DNA of 64,000 nt, from assembly GCA_000720995.1 (NCBI GenBank), contig JOEL01000016.1:1-64000 (forward strand), given 5' to 3'. Numbering within the stretch: position 1 is the stretch's first letter; each line of letters opens with the position of its first letter. This DNA is from Streptomyces celluloflavus. Lineage in GTDB: Bacteria > Actinomycetota > Actinomycetes > Streptomycetales > Streptomycetaceae. Below, piece after piece: positions 44,959 through 53,599 of this stretch. The notes under the pieces were generated by a model. That model was not told where the DNA came from, did no database searches, and saw nothing but the letters and a program-made list of their open reading frames with translations. A program made the translations under genes and the position numbers.

Positions 44959-46503
44959 ATGACCGAGGACAGCAGATACGAGGCAGTGCGCAGCCGGGAT
45001 GCCAGATTCGACGGCGCGTTCTTCTTCGCCGTGTCCACGACGGGGATCTACTGCCGGCCGAGCTGTCCCGCCACCACCCCCCGACGCCACAACGTCACCT
45101 TCTACCCCACCTCCGCGGCCGCCCAGGGCTCGGGCTTCCGCGCCTGCCGCCGCTGCCGCCCCGACGCGGTGCCCGGCTCCGCCGAGTGGAACGCCCGCGC
45201 CGATGTCGTCGGCCGCGCCATGCGGCTGATCGGTGACGGCGTCGTCGACCGGGAGGGCGTCTCGGGCCTCGCGGCCCGGCTCGGCTACAGCGCCCGGCAG
45301 GTGCAGCGGCAGCTCAACGCCGAGCTGGGCGCGGGACCCGTCGCACTGGCACGGGCGCAGCGCGCCCACACCGCCCGTGTCCTGCTCCAGACCACCGGCC
45401 TGCCCGCCACGGAGATCGCCTTCGCGGCCGGGTTCGCCAGCGTGCGGCAGTTCAACGACACGATCAGGGAGATCTACGCCCTCACCCCGAGCGAGCTGCG
45501 TGCCGCCCGCCCCGGACGCGGCGCGCGGTTCGGCCCGGTGGCCCCGCAGCACGCATCCGGCGGGCTGGCGCTCCGGCTGCCGTTCCGCGGCCCGTACGCC
45601 GCGCGGCAGATCTTCGACCACCTCCAGCGGCGCGCGATCACCGGTATCGAGGACATCGGCGGGGAGCCCGGCGGCCGTACCTACCGGCGCACCCTGCGAC
45701 TGCCGAACGGCCCCGGTATCGCGGAGGTCGACGAGGTGACCGGCGACGGCTGGCTGGAGTGCCGGCTGTACCTCTCCGAGCTGCGCGATCTCACCACCGC
45801 CACCCAGCGCGTGCGCCGTCTGTTCGACCTGGACGCCGATCCGTACGCGGTCGCCGAACGGCTCGGCGCGGACCCGGTCCTGGCCGGGCTGGTCTCCCGG
45901 TGCCCCGGTCTGCGCTCCCCGGGCGCCGCCGACACGCACGAACTCGCCCTGCGCGCCGTACTCGGCCAGCAGGTGTCCGTCGCCGCGGGCCGCACGCTGG
46001 GTGGCAAGCTGGTCGCCGCCCACGGAGACCCGCTGCCGGAACCGTCCGGCGCGCTCACCCATCTCTTCCCCCGGTCCCAGGACCTCGCCACGGTCTCGCT
46101 CGCCGAGCTGGGCATGCCCGGAGCGCGTCGCGAGACCCTGCGCACCCTGAGCGCCGCGCTCGCCGAAGGTACGGTCACCCTGGACGCCGGAACCGACCGT
46201 GACCAGGCGGAACGCGCACTTCTCGGGCTGCGCGGGATCGGCCCGTGGACGGCCGGCTACATCCGGATGCGCGCCCTGGGCGACCCGGACGTGCTGCTGA
46301 CGGGCGATGTGGCGCTCCGCGCCGGAATGCTCCGCGCCGGATCCTCGGCGGCGCACGCCGATACCTGGCGGCCCTGGCGTTCGTACGCGATGCACCATTT
46401 CTGGAACGCCCCGCACCCGGGAGAAGAGCCCTCCGACCGACCCGAACCCGCCCTCGTATCCCACGAGCGTGCCCCCGAGCGATCCCGGATCGCCCACACG
46501 TGA
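44959..46503 (+). CDS. Ada-AlkA fusion: methylation sensor/activator and 3-methyladenine glycosylase
   Basis: 514 residues. ATG 44959 has GTGGAG six bases upstream; GTG 44956 is possible. Residues ~1-75: Ada zinc-binding methyl-phosphotriester domain with Cys32, Cys36, Cys63 and Cys66. ~80-180: AraC-type helix-turn-helix (LAARLGYSARQVQRQL; IAFAAGFASVRQFNDTIREI). ~190-300: AlkA_N beta domain. ~300-490: HhH-GPD glycosylase with LRGIGPWTAGYIRMRALG and catalytic aspartate in LLTGDVALR. It senses methylated DNA and activates transcription, and its glycosylase removes alkylated purines. First gene of an operon with ogt and an oxygenase. Confidence 0.93.
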   Translation: MTEDSRYEAVRSRDARFDGAFFFAVSTTGIYCRPSCPATTPRRHNVTFYPTSAAAQGSGFRACRRCRPDAVPGSAEWNARADVVGRAMRLIGDGVVDREGVSGLAARLGYSARQVQRQLNAELGAGPVALARAQRAHTARVLLQTTGLPATEIAFAAGFASVRQFNDTIREIYALTPSELRAARPGRGARFGPVAPQHASGGLALRLPFRGPYAARQIFDHLQRRAITGIEDIGGEPGGRTYRRTLRLPNGPGIAEVDEVTGDGWLECRLYLSELRDLTTATQRVRRLFDLDADPYAVAERLGADPVLAGLVSRCPGLRSPGAADTHELALRAVLGQQVSVAAGRTLGGKLVAAHGDPLPEPSGALTHLFPRSQDLATVSLAELGMPGARRETLRTLSAALAEGTVTLDAGTDRDQAERALLGLRGIGPWTAGYIRMRALGDPDVLLTGDVALRAGMLRAGSSAAHADTWRPWRSYAMHHFWNAPHPGEEPSDRPEPALVSHERAPERSRIAHT

Positions 46504-46684
46504 TCCCGAATCGCGAATAAGCGATCTCAACATGTCCGCAAGACGTCCCCGACCACGCTCAAGCCACCTCCGGCCACGCTGAAACGGCTCCACCGGCCAA
46601 CGCAGCACAGCCCGAGCCCCCGATCGGGCACCAGGGACGCCGGACCGACCCCACACCCTTCACGGAAAGAACAGGACCAGGACC

Positions 46685-47200
46685 ATGACCACGACCCTCT
46701 ACTCGACCTTTGACAGCCCGCTGGGTGAACTCCTGCTGGTGGGGGAGGAGTCGGCCACCGCGCAGGGCGGTACCGCACTCGCCTCCCTGTCCGTGCCCGG
46801 ACAGAAGCGCGGCGCGACGGTCCAGGACGACTGGACGTACGCCCCCGCCGCGTTCGCCGACATCACCGACCAGCTCCGCGCGTACTTCGACGGCAGGCTG
46901 ACGCGCTTCACCATCGAGTACGTCACCAGGGGCACGGACTTCCAGCAGCGCGTCTGGAAGTCACTGGAAGCCATTGCGTACGGCACCACGACCACCTACG
47001 GAGGGATCGCCGCCGACATCGGCGCGGTGCGTGGTGCGGTGCGCGCCATCGGTACGGCGATCGGCGCCAACCCGCTGCTCGTCGTCCGGCCCTGCCATCG
47101 CGTCATCGGCGCGGACGGATCGCTGACCGGCTACGCGGGCGGCCTGGCACGCAAACAGCAGTTGCTCGGTCTGGAGGGCGCCGCGCCGGACGCCGCCTGA
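46685..47200 (+). CDS. ogt: O6-methylguanine-DNA methyltransferase
   Basis: 171 residues. Active-site motif VVRPCHRVIGADGSLTGYAG with acceptor Cys137, preceded by the helix-turn-helix YGTTTTYGGIAADIGAVRGA and A-I-G-T-A-I-G-A-N-P. It transfers methyl groups from O6-methylguanine to itself. It lies 181 bases after Ada-AlkA on the same strand; the gap may hold a second promoter. Ribosome site GGAAAGAACAGGACC is reasonable. Confidence 0.94.
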   Translation: MTTTLYSTFDSPLGELLLVGEESATAQGGTALASLSVPGQKRGATVQDDWTYAPAAFADITDQLRAYFDGRLTRFTIEYVTRGTDFQQRVWKSLEAIAYGTTTTYGGIAADIGAVRGAVRAIGTAIGANPLLVVRPCHRVIGADGSLTGYAGGLARKQQLLGLEGAAPDAA

Positions 47201-47232
47201 TCCCGCCCCCGCCCGCCTCCCTGGAGTGACCC

Positions 47233-48003
47233 GTGTCCACGACCACATCCCACCGAGTACCGCCCCCATCCGCGCACCCCACCGGCTCCGCCCTCTCCGC
47301 CACCCTCGGCGCGCGGGTCGCCGCAGCCGACTGGCCGGCGGTGGCCGGCGAACTCGACGCCCTGGGCTGCGCGGTGACCCCGCGCCTGTTGGACCCGGCC
47401 GAGTGCCGTCGGCTCATCGAGCTGTACGACGAGGCCGACCGGTTCCGGACGACCGTCGACATGGCCCGGCACCGCTTCGGCTCCGGCCAGTACCGCTATT
47501 TCGCCGAACCGCTCCCCGAACCGGTCCAGGCGCTGCGCGAGGCGTTCTACCCGTACCTGCTGACCATCGCCCGCGACTGGGCCGACCGGCTCGGCCGGCC
47601 GGCGCCCTGGCCCGACACACTGGGGGAGTGGCTGACGCGGTGTCATGAGGCCGGGCAGACCAAGTCCGCCCAGATCCTGCTGCGCTACGGGGCGGGGGAC
47701 TGGAACGCGTTGCACCGCGACGTCTTCGGCGATCTGGTCTTCCCCCTCCAGGTGGTCATCGGTCTCGACGAACAGGGAACGGACTACACCGGCGGGGAGT
47801 TCCTCCTCGTCGAGCAGCGCCCCCGAGCACAGTCCCGGGGCACCACGACCGTGCTGCGTCAGGGGCACGGCCTGATCTTCACCACCCGCGACCGCCCCGT
47901 ACGTTCCGCCCGGGGCTGGTCGGCGGGGCCGGTCCGGCACGGCGTGAGCACCGTCCGCTCCGGCCGCCGGCACACGCTGGGCCTGGTCTTCCACGACGCC
48001 TGA
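47233..48003 (+). CDS. 2-oxoglutarate/Fe(II) oxygenase of DNA repair operon (PF09859-like)
   Basis: 256 residues from GTG 47233 with GGAG upstream, 32 bases after ogt. Iron-ligand triad: H-R-D in ALHRDVFGDLVFPLQ, with the distal histidine in PVRHGVSTVRSGRRHTLGLV, followed by the arginine for 2-oxoglutarate. The segment AQILLRYGAGDWNALHRD matches the 'Oxygenase-NA' family described as oxidising damaged DNA. Its operon with Ada-AlkA and Ogt supports oxidative removal of alkyl lesions, as AlkB does. Substrate not established from sequence. Confidence 0.88.
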   Translation: MSTTTSHRVPPPSAHPTGSALSATLGARVAAADWPAVAGELDALGCAVTPRLLDPAECRRLIELYDEADRFRTTVDMARHRFGSGQYRYFAEPLPEPVQALREAFYPYLLTIARDWADRLGRPAPWPDTLGEWLTRCHEAGQTKSAQILLRYGAGDWNALHRDVFGDLVFPLQVVIGLDEQGTDYTGGEFLLVEQRPRAQSRGTTTVLRQGHGLIFTTRDRPVRSARGWSAGPVRHGVSTVRSGRRHTLGLVFHDA

Positions 48004-48013
48004 GGACGGCCCC

Positions 48014-48042
48014 GCCCCCGGGCGAGGCGCGCGCCCCGGGGC
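48014..48042. terminator. Imperfect GC-rich hairpin after the repair operon
   Basis: GCCCCCGGGCG can pair with CGCGCCCCGGGGC with one mismatch or slip. It sits between convergent genes (48003 and 48068), where a terminator is expected. Confidence 0.4.
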
Positions 48043-48067
48043 GTTCGGCGCGGGAGCGCGCCGGGCG

Positions 48068-48832
48068 TCAGAGCATCGAGCCGCCGGAGACGTCGAACCG
48101 CTGACCGGTGATCCAGCGGGAGTCGTCGGAGGCGAGGAACCCGACGACATCCGCGATATCCGTGGGCTTGCCGAGCCGGTTGAACACGGAGATGGCGGCC
48201 AACTGGGCGTGCGCCTCGGGTGTCGCCCGCAGCGCCGCGTTCATATCGGTCTCGATGAAACCCGGAGCCACGGTGTTCACCGTGATCCCCCGCTCGCCGA
48301 GGTCCTTGGCGAGGGTGAGGGTGAGGGTGTCCACCGCTCCCTTCGACAGCGAGTAGGCGATGGTCGACGGGAACGCGGTACTGGTCACCGCCGACGAGAT
48401 GTTGATGATGCGCCCGCCGTCGCGCATCCGCCGCAGCCCGTGCTGGATCACGAAGAACGGTGCCTTGGTGTTCACCGCGATGGTGCGGTCGAAGTCCTCG
48501 GGCGTCACCTCGCCGACGTGTCCGGGGATGCTGAGCGCGGCATTGTTGACGAGGATGTCGAGACCGGACTCCGCGCCGTACGCCGCCAGTTCGGCGTCGA
48601 AAGCGGCGAAGAGCGCCTCGGCATCCCCCGGAACACCGAGTTCCGCACCGATCAGGAAAGCCCGGCCGCCGGCGTCCGCGATGTGTTCCACGGTCTCCTT
48701 GGCCGCGACGTCGTTGCTTCCGTAGTGGACGGCCACCAGCGCGCCGTCCCGCGCGAGACGCTGAGCAATGCCCCGGCCTATGCCCCGGCTGGATCCCGTC
48801 ACCAGCGCGGTCTTTCCGTTCAGGTCACCCAT
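48068..48832 (-). CDS. SDR-family oxidoreductase next to butyrolactone synthase
   Basis: 254 residues. Classical short-chain dehydrogenase: cofactor loop TGSSRGIGRGIAQRL (~11-25), N-N-A (LVNNAALSIPG), catalytic S in INISSAVTST, Y-x-x-x-K in YSLSKGAVDTL, then VNTVAPGFIETDM. In several butyrolactone or butenolide clusters an SDR reduces the 6-keto group or the lactone precursor made by the AfsA-type enzyme; this gene lies just downstream of one on the same strand. An unrelated role is possible, as a 375-base gap separates them. Confidence 0.85.
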   Translation of the reverse strand: MGDLNGKTALVTGSSRGIGRGIAQRLARDGALVAVHYGSNDVAAKETVEHIADAGGRAFLIGAELGVPGDAEALFAAFDAELAAYGAESGLDILVNNAALSIPGHVGEVTPEDFDRTIAVNTKAPFFVIQHGLRRMRDGGRIINISSAVTSTAFPSTIAYSLSKGAVDTLTLTLAKDLGERGITVNTVAPGFIETDMNAALRATPEAHAQLAAISVFNRLGKPTDIADVVGFLASDDSRWITGQRFDVSGGSML

Positions 48833-49207
48833 GATCGATTGAGCCTTCCTTTTGTCTCTTGTCCGTTGTTATTTGTTGTGGATTGGTACGGATCGTTATG
48901 TCCCGCCGTGGCGTTCATCGCCGACGATGGACGCCGGGTATGGGAACCGCCGCTCGTGGCCGACCGTCATTCTGGACGATTACGTACTCCACCGAGCACT
49001 TCGCACTTCTTCGCACTTCTTCATGCTTTTTCGTGCTTCTATGCACTGATTCATGTTATTTCATGTCACTGCCCCATGCTGCGAGCCGCTCCTGAGTCCT
49101 CGTTCCCCGGCGGCCATGGGCGTTCATCGGTGGCCGGCACCTGGCCCTACCGCGCCGCGGACCATGCCGTACACCGGCTGGCCGACCGACCCGCGCCCGA
49201 CGCCCCC
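48833..49207. other. Intergenic region, SDR upstream region with 10-bp repeat array
   Basis: No protein gene is accepted. The part from 48840 to 49080 is unusually A/T-rich for this genome. It contains the 10-base periodic array at 48997-49070 and should hold the SDR promoter on the minus strand. Confidence 0.5.
48997..49070. repeat. Degenerate 10-bp tandem array
   Basis: Read in ten-base steps from 49001, the plus strand gives TCGCACTTCT twice, TCATGCTTTT, TCGTGCTTCT, ATGCACTGAT, TCATGTTATT, TCATGTCACT. Each unit begins TC and has a G-C/T-x-T-T core. Seven units keep exact period, about one helical turn. The block is A/T-rich inside GC-rich DNA. It is too regular for chance but is not a CRISPR (no spacers). 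Confidence 0.6.
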
Positions 49208-50191
49208 TCAGGTGCGCACGTCCAGCGCCGTGAGGGTGGAGGCGAACACCGGCTCGCCCTCCTGGTACCCGGTGACCTGGACCGTGGTGGTGCTGGGAAT
49301 CGCCGACGGGACACGATGCGCCTCGATCACGCAGGGCAGACCGTGTTCGGCATAGCGGCGGAATTCGGTACCGAAGGCGTACGGAACGAACGGGCCGGGC
49401 GCGGTGACGACGCGCGCGGCCTGCTGCGCCGCGTCGAGCAGCACCATCCCCGGGACGTGGTCGTTCGCCGGGTTCACGACCGCGGCGTGGCCGGGCGTGA
49501 CGCGCAGCAGCCACCGGTCCGGCTGATCGCAGGGGGCGAGCAGGACATCGCTGTCGTCAGCGTTCCCGGTCAGCCGGGGCGCGACCGGCGGCCGGACCGG
49601 GCAGCCGGCGTGACGTGCGGTCAGGCGCGCGCCGCGGATCCGGCGGTAGACGGGGGGTGCGGTGACGGTGACGCTGGAATGGCCCGTCGCGACGATCCGG
49701 CCCTCCTCGCGGATGCTCATGTCGAAGCGGCCGCTGACGAGTGCGCCGGCCCGCATCCGCAGCCTGCTGCCGGTGACCTCGATCGTCACCTCCGTGGGGC
49801 TGCTGCCCACGGTGAGACGTTCGGGGTGCGTCGTGTACACCAGGTCGCCGAGGATGAAGTGATGGCCGACCGGTACGCCGAGTTCGGCGTGCGAGAGCAG
49901 CAGCCCCGCCTGCCGGATGGTCTCGCCGGTGAGGATGGGGTGGTGCCGGCCGTGACTGGGCGTGAAGTACGTGTGGTCGTGCGGCCACCGGGCGGTCAAG
50001 GAGAAATGGGTGGCGTCGAGCCGGCGCCACGAGGTGATCAGTACGTCCTCCGCGGCGGGCCGGTGCACGAACTCCCCGGGCACGTCGGTGTTCGGGCGGG
50101 GCAGCGGTACGGGACGCTCGTTCGGTGCCGGTCGCAGAGGGTGCGTGTCCCCCGGCCGAACCGTGGTGCCGACGTGCATCGTGTCGCTCAT
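49208..50191 (-). CDS. AfsA-type gamma-butyrolactone (or furan) synthase
   Basis: 327 residues. The two-hot-dog AfsA architecture is visible: a first repeat around EFVHRPAAEDVLITSWRRLD, HPILTGETIRQAGLLLSHAE, and a second around NDHVPGMVLLDAAQQAARVV with the family motif H-V-P-G-M-V-L-L-D-A-A. AfsA-like enzymes condense a beta-ketoacyl chain with dihydroxyacetone phosphate, the first step to A-factor-like autoregulators. Divergent from the receptor gene, sharing an ARE-like operator. The butyrolactone versus AHFC/butenolide class cannot be decided here. Confidence 0.92.
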   Translation of the reverse strand: MSDTMHVGTTVRPGDTHPLRPAPNERPVPLPRPNTDVPGEFVHRPAAEDVLITSWRRLDATHFSLTARWPHDHTYFTPSHGRHHPILTGETIRQAGLLLSHAELGVPVGHHFILGDLVYTTHPERLTVGSSPTEVTIEVTGSRLRMRAGALVSGRFDMSIREEGRIVATGHSSVTVTAPPVYRRIRGARLTARHAGCPVRPPVAPRLTGNADDSDVLLAPCDQPDRWLLRVTPGHAAVVNPANDHVPGMVLLDAAQQAARVVTAPGPFVPYAFGTEFRRYAEHGLPCVIEAHRVPSAIPSTTTVQVTGYQEGEPVFASTLTALDVRT

Positions 50192-50235
50192 GACTGCCCC
50201 CAGGCGTCTTTTACGGGATGGTCTCGAACGCTGTT

Positions 50236-50263
50236 AAGATACGTACCATCCGGTTTTATTTTC
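50236..50263. promoter_or_regulatory. ARE operator between synthase and receptor genes
   Basis: The stretch reads A-A-G-A-T-A-C-G-T-A-C-C-A-T-C-C-G-G-T-T-T-T-A-T..., which matches the autoregulatory element pattern bound by ScbR/ArpA-type receptors (AnATACnnACC...CGGTTT). It lies in the divergent region, about 105 bases from the receptor start and 45 from the synthase start. Confidence 0.75.
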
Positions 50264-50367
50264 TACGCCAGGGCGGCGAAGAGGAGCAAGTTGTCGATCC
50301 GGGGGGATTGGGCTGTAGTGGCTAACTGTTGCTGAACGTGAAAACTTCAATCGACAGGAGGCGTCCT

Positions 50368-51030
50368 ATGGCACAGCAGGATCGTGCGATCCGGACCCGG
50401 CGAGCGATCTTGGAAGCGGCGGCGTCGGTTTTCGACGAGCATGGCTACGACCGGGCGACCATCGCCGAAGTCCTTCAGCGTGCCGGCATGACGAAAGGCG
50501 CCCTCTACTTTCACTTCGCGTCGAAGGAGCAGCTCGCCCTCGCCGTGCTCGAAGAGCAGGTGGTGGACATCGCGGTGGAGCCGCAGAAGATCAAGCTGCA
50601 GGAATTCGTGGACGCCGGCCAGGTTCTCGCCTACCGGCTGCGGGACGACCCGATCCAGCGCGGCGCCGCCCGTCTGGCGGTTGAACAGGGCTCCAACCAC
50701 CTGGACCGCAGGCGGTCGATGGCGTCCTGGGGCGAGTTCGTCGAGGGCTTGCTGGGTGAGGCGAGGGGGCGTGGTGAGCTCCTGGAGACCGTTGTGGTGC
50801 GTGAGACCGCAGAGCTGTTCGTCGGCGCCTTCGCCGGGTTGCAGATGATGTCGCAGGCGTTCTCGAACCGAGCCGACCTCAGCCGCCGGTTGACGGTCTT
50901 CTTCGAGCACACCATGCCCAGCATTGCGGTGCCCTCCGTCCTGGTCAGGCTCGACCTGGATTCTGAGCGTGGTGCGCGGCTGGAGGAGGCTCTTCGGCGG
51001 GGGCGGATGGCCGACGTGGCGGCGCGGTAA
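50368..51030 (+). CDS. Gamma-butyrolactone receptor (ScbR/ArpA-type TetR)
   Basis: 220 residues from ATG 50368 with AGGAGG upstream; the frame opens earlier at 50329 without a ribosome site. TetR DNA-binding domain with TIAEVLQRAGMTKGALYFHF and F-A-S-K-E-Q-L-A. The ligand domain has the receptor-type tryptophan in RRSMASWGEFVEGLLGEARG. Such proteins sit on ARE sites until a butyrolactone releases them. Divergent from the synthase, which is the normal arrangement. Predicted to control itself, the synthase and perhaps the exporter downstream. Confidence 0.92.
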   Translation: MAQQDRAIRTRRAILEAAASVFDEHGYDRATIAEVLQRAGMTKGALYFHFASKEQLALAVLEEQVVDIAVEPQKIKLQEFVDAGQVLAYRLRDDPIQRGAARLAVEQGSNHLDRRRSMASWGEFVEGLLGEARGRGELLETVVVRETAELFVGAFAGLQMMSQAFSNRADLSRRLTVFFEHTMPSIAVPSVLVRLDLDSERGARLEEALRRGRMADVAAR

Positions 51031-51069
51031 GAATTTTGGTGCTGTCGTGAGGTGTGATTCGGGAGAAAA

Positions 51070-51089
51070 AATACCGCACGTCCGGTATT
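51070..51089. promoter_or_regulatory. Second ARE-like palindrome, downstream of receptor gene
   Basis: AATACCG, six bases (CACGTC), CGGTATT: seven-base perfect arms of the type bound by butyrolactone receptors. Forty bases after the receptor stop and before its terminator. Flanked by A-rich sequence like a real ARE. Confidence 0.6.
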
Positions 51090-51107
51090 AAATAGCGCCC
51101 TTACGGT

Positions 51108-51137
51108 CGGAGGCGCCGCGATTTCGCGGCGCCTCCG
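51108..51137 (+). terminator. Strong hairpin after receptor gene
   Basis: CGGAGGCGCCGCG pairs perfectly with CGCGGCGCCTCCG across a short ATTT loop (13 base pairs). It ends the receptor transcript. Confidence 0.85.
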
Positions 51138-51277
51138 GTCTGTGTGGGGCGCGGTGCTCGGCGCCTGTTGTCGGCGGGGCGACGGAGGCGGCTGGGGCAG
51201 GGCCCGGTGAGCGGGCGGTGGGTGGCGGATCGCGAGCCGTGCGGGGACGTACCGTCGCCCGTGGCCGGGAGTTGGCT

Positions 51278-51302
51278 CCGTATGCCGGAATCCGGAATAC
51301 GG
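51278..51302. promoter_or_regulatory. 25-bp near-perfect palindrome upstream of exporter
   Basis: Eleven of twelve base pairs match around a central A at 51290: CCGTAT-G-CCGGA left and TCCGG-A-ATACGG right. It lies ~480 bases upstream of the exporter start. It looks like a TetR- or MarR-type operator, possibly an ARE relative with rearranged half-sites (ATACGG/CCGTAT). Confidence 0.5.
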
Positions 51303-51782
51303 TTCGGAGATAATGCGTTCGGTATGCACGTACCGGGCGCCTCCATCGGCCCGGCCGCCAGGCCCGTAACGTCCACGCCCACAACGCCCGCGCCATGTCC
51401 CTGCCTGACAACGCCTGTGAGTATCCGTGAGTTCTTGTCAATTCCCTTAGTGCGTAAGACTGTTCCGGCCAAGCGGTCGCCCTTGCCGGGGCCTGCCATC
51501 CCTGCCGTGCTTCGGTGACCGGGCCGTCCGTCGTCCTGCCGGCCGGCAGTCCACTCGCCCGGTCGTCCGCCCGGCCGGCAGTTCAACCGCCCGCCCCGCT
51601 CCGAACCGTTCAGCCGTCCCGCCGGACGCCACCTGCCCCGCCCTGCTCGACTCCGCCACACGACGCCCCCGCTGCCGCATCCGGAACTCCACTGGAACCG
51701 CGGAACCGCTGAACTGCCGTTCCGCGAACACCCCGCTCGCATCCCTGACGAGACGCACTCTGCCGCCCTGGAGGCCGCACGT

Positions 51783-53429
51783 ATGACGCAGACGCCGACG
51801 GACCACATACCCGGGAGGGCGACGACCGGCGCCGCGCACCCGGTGTCCGACCCCACCACGGGCGGCCCCCGCAGAACCGGCCGGGGCATCGTCCCGGTCC
51901 TGGCCTTCGCCGGCATCGTCGTCGCGGTGATGCAGACGCTGCTCGTGCCGGTTATCAAGGACCTGCCGACGCTGCTCCGTACGGCACCCAGCAACGCCAC
52001 CTGGGTCATGACGGCCACCCTCCTCGCCGGCGCCGTCGCGACACCCATCATGGGGCGCCTGGGTGATCTGTACGGTAAGCGCCGGATGCTGCTGGCCAGC
52101 CTCGCCGTCATGGTTGTCGGCTCGCTGATCTGCGGGTTCACCAACGACCTCGTCGTCATGATCGTCGGCCGGGCGCTTCAGGGCTTCGCCATGGGGGCGA
52201 TTCCACTGGGCATCGGCATCATGCGCGACGAGCTGCCGCGCGAACGGCTCGGCTCGGCGATGGGCCTGATGAGCTCGTCGATAGGCGTCGGCGGCGGACT
52301 CGCCCTGCCGGTCGCCGCCCTGGTGGCCCAATACGCCAACTGGCACACCCTGTTCTTCACCGCTGCCGGCCTCGGCGTGCTGTCGATGACGCTCACCGTC
52401 CTCTTCGTCCCGGAAACCCCGCTCCGCGCCCCCGGCCGCTTCGATGTGGCGGGCGCCATCGGGCTCTCCGCCGGGCTGGTCACCCTGCTGCTGCCCATCA
52501 CCAAGGGCAGTGACTGGGGCTGGAGTTCACCCACCACCCTCGGTCTGTTCGGTGCCGCCGCGTTGATCCTGCTGCTCTGGGGCGTGATGGAGCTGCGCAT
52601 CGCCGACCCGCTCGTCGATCTGCGCACCAGTGCCCGCCGCGAGGTGCTGCTCACCAACCTCGCCTCGATCACGGTCGGAGTGGCGTTCTACGCGATCTCG
52701 CTGGTCCTGCCGCAATTGCTGCAACTCCCCAAATCCACCGGCTACGGCCTCGGTCAGTCGATGGTGGTGGCCGGGCTCTGCGTGGCGCCGCTGGGCCTGA
52801 CGATGATGCTGGTGGCCCCGTTGTACGCGCGGATCGCCGCTCGGCGTGGTCCCAAGTCCTCGCTGCTGCTCGGCATGCTGATCATCGCGATCGGCTACGG
52901 CGCGGGTATCGGCCTGATGAGCGCCCCCTGGCAGACCGTCATCGTCGCGATCGTCGTCGGCGCCGGCATCGGCCTCGCGTACTCATCGCTGCCCGCGCTG
53001 ATCATCGGGGCCGTCGACCCGTCCGAGACCGGTGCGGCAAACGGCCTGAACACCCTGATGCGCTCGATCGGTACGTCGGTGTCCAGCGCCGTGATCGGCA
53101 TGGTGCTCGCCCATATGTCCCTGCGCATGGGCCCGGTGACGGTGCCCACCCTGAGCGGCTTCCGCGTCTCCTTCCTGATCGCCACGGCCGCGGTCGTCAT
53201 CGGTGTGGTCGTGGCCGCGTTCCTGCCCGCGCAGCGGAAGACGGCCCGGCCGACGCTGGTCGCCCGTAGTACGGATGGCACGACGGACGAGGCGGACGCG
53301 ACGGGTGAAGGCGGCGTGGAGGGTGTCGGCAGTGTGCGAGGTGCGGGCGCGGCGGCGGCCGCCGGGCCGGTCGGTTCTGGTCAGCGGAGGGCCTCGGCGG
53401 ACGCTGCTGTTCCGGCTAAAACCGACTAA
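51783..53429 (+). CDS. DHA2-type MFS multidrug exporter
   Basis: 548 residues, ATG 51783 with GGAGG upstream. About 14 membrane segments, beginning RGIVPVLAFAGIVVAVMQTL. The TM2-3 loop G-R-L-G-D-L-Y-G-K-R-R and motif C-type ...GPALGGG-like SIGVGGGLALPVAALVAQYA identify the EmrB/QacA group. The C-terminal ~70 residues are low-complexity. Placement next to the butyrolactone system suggests receptor-controlled export of an antibiotic or toxin. The protein may once have continued into the relic at 53600-53889. Confidence 0.9.
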   Translation: MTQTPTDHIPGRATTGAAHPVSDPTTGGPRRTGRGIVPVLAFAGIVVAVMQTLLVPVIKDLPTLLRTAPSNATWVMTATLLAGAVATPIMGRLGDLYGKRRMLLASLAVMVVGSLICGFTNDLVVMIVGRALQGFAMGAIPLGIGIMRDELPRERLGSAMGLMSSSIGVGGGLALPVAALVAQYANWHTLFFTAAGLGVLSMTLTVLFVPETPLRAPGRFDVAGAIGLSAGLVTLLLPITKGSDWGWSSPTTLGLFGAAALILLLWGVMELRIADPLVDLRTSARREVLLTNLASITVGVAFYAISLVLPQLLQLPKSTGYGLGQSMVVAGLCVAPLGLTMMLVAPLYARIAARRGPKSSLLLGMLIIAIGYGAGIGLMSAPWQTVIVAIVVGAGIGLAYSSLPALIIGAVDPSETGAANGLNTLMRSIGTSVSSAVIGMVLAHMSLRMGPVTVPTLSGFRVSFLIATAAVVIGVVVAAFLPAQRKTARPTLVARSTDGTTDEADATGEGGVEGVGSVRGAGAAAAAGPVGSGQRRASADAAVPAKTD

Positions 53430-53599
53430 ACGGTTGGATACGTTGGTCCGTCCGCGCCGCGTGGCGGTCTCATCGGGCACCCCGTAGCCCGCCAGGTCCG
53501 CCCCGGTCGCCGCCTCCGCCGCGGACTCCGTTGCCCTGCCCGGGGGTGATGCCTCCGCCGGGGTCCGTGGGCGGGTGCGGGGTTCGGCGGGCGCGCCGG

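Larger units (their letters stand above)
51031..51782. other. Regulatory gap between receptor and exporter
   Basis: About 750 bases with no accepted gene. It holds the second ARE-like site (51070-51089), a strong terminator (51108-51137), a 25-base near-palindrome (51278-51302), and a GGAGG ribosome site just before 51783. The remaining sequence is GC-rich with no open frame of family-like character. Confidence 0.55.

Noticed and set aside
48997-49070. CRISPR array
   Set aside because: The units are ten bases, contiguous and degenerate, with no spacers and no cas genes nearby.
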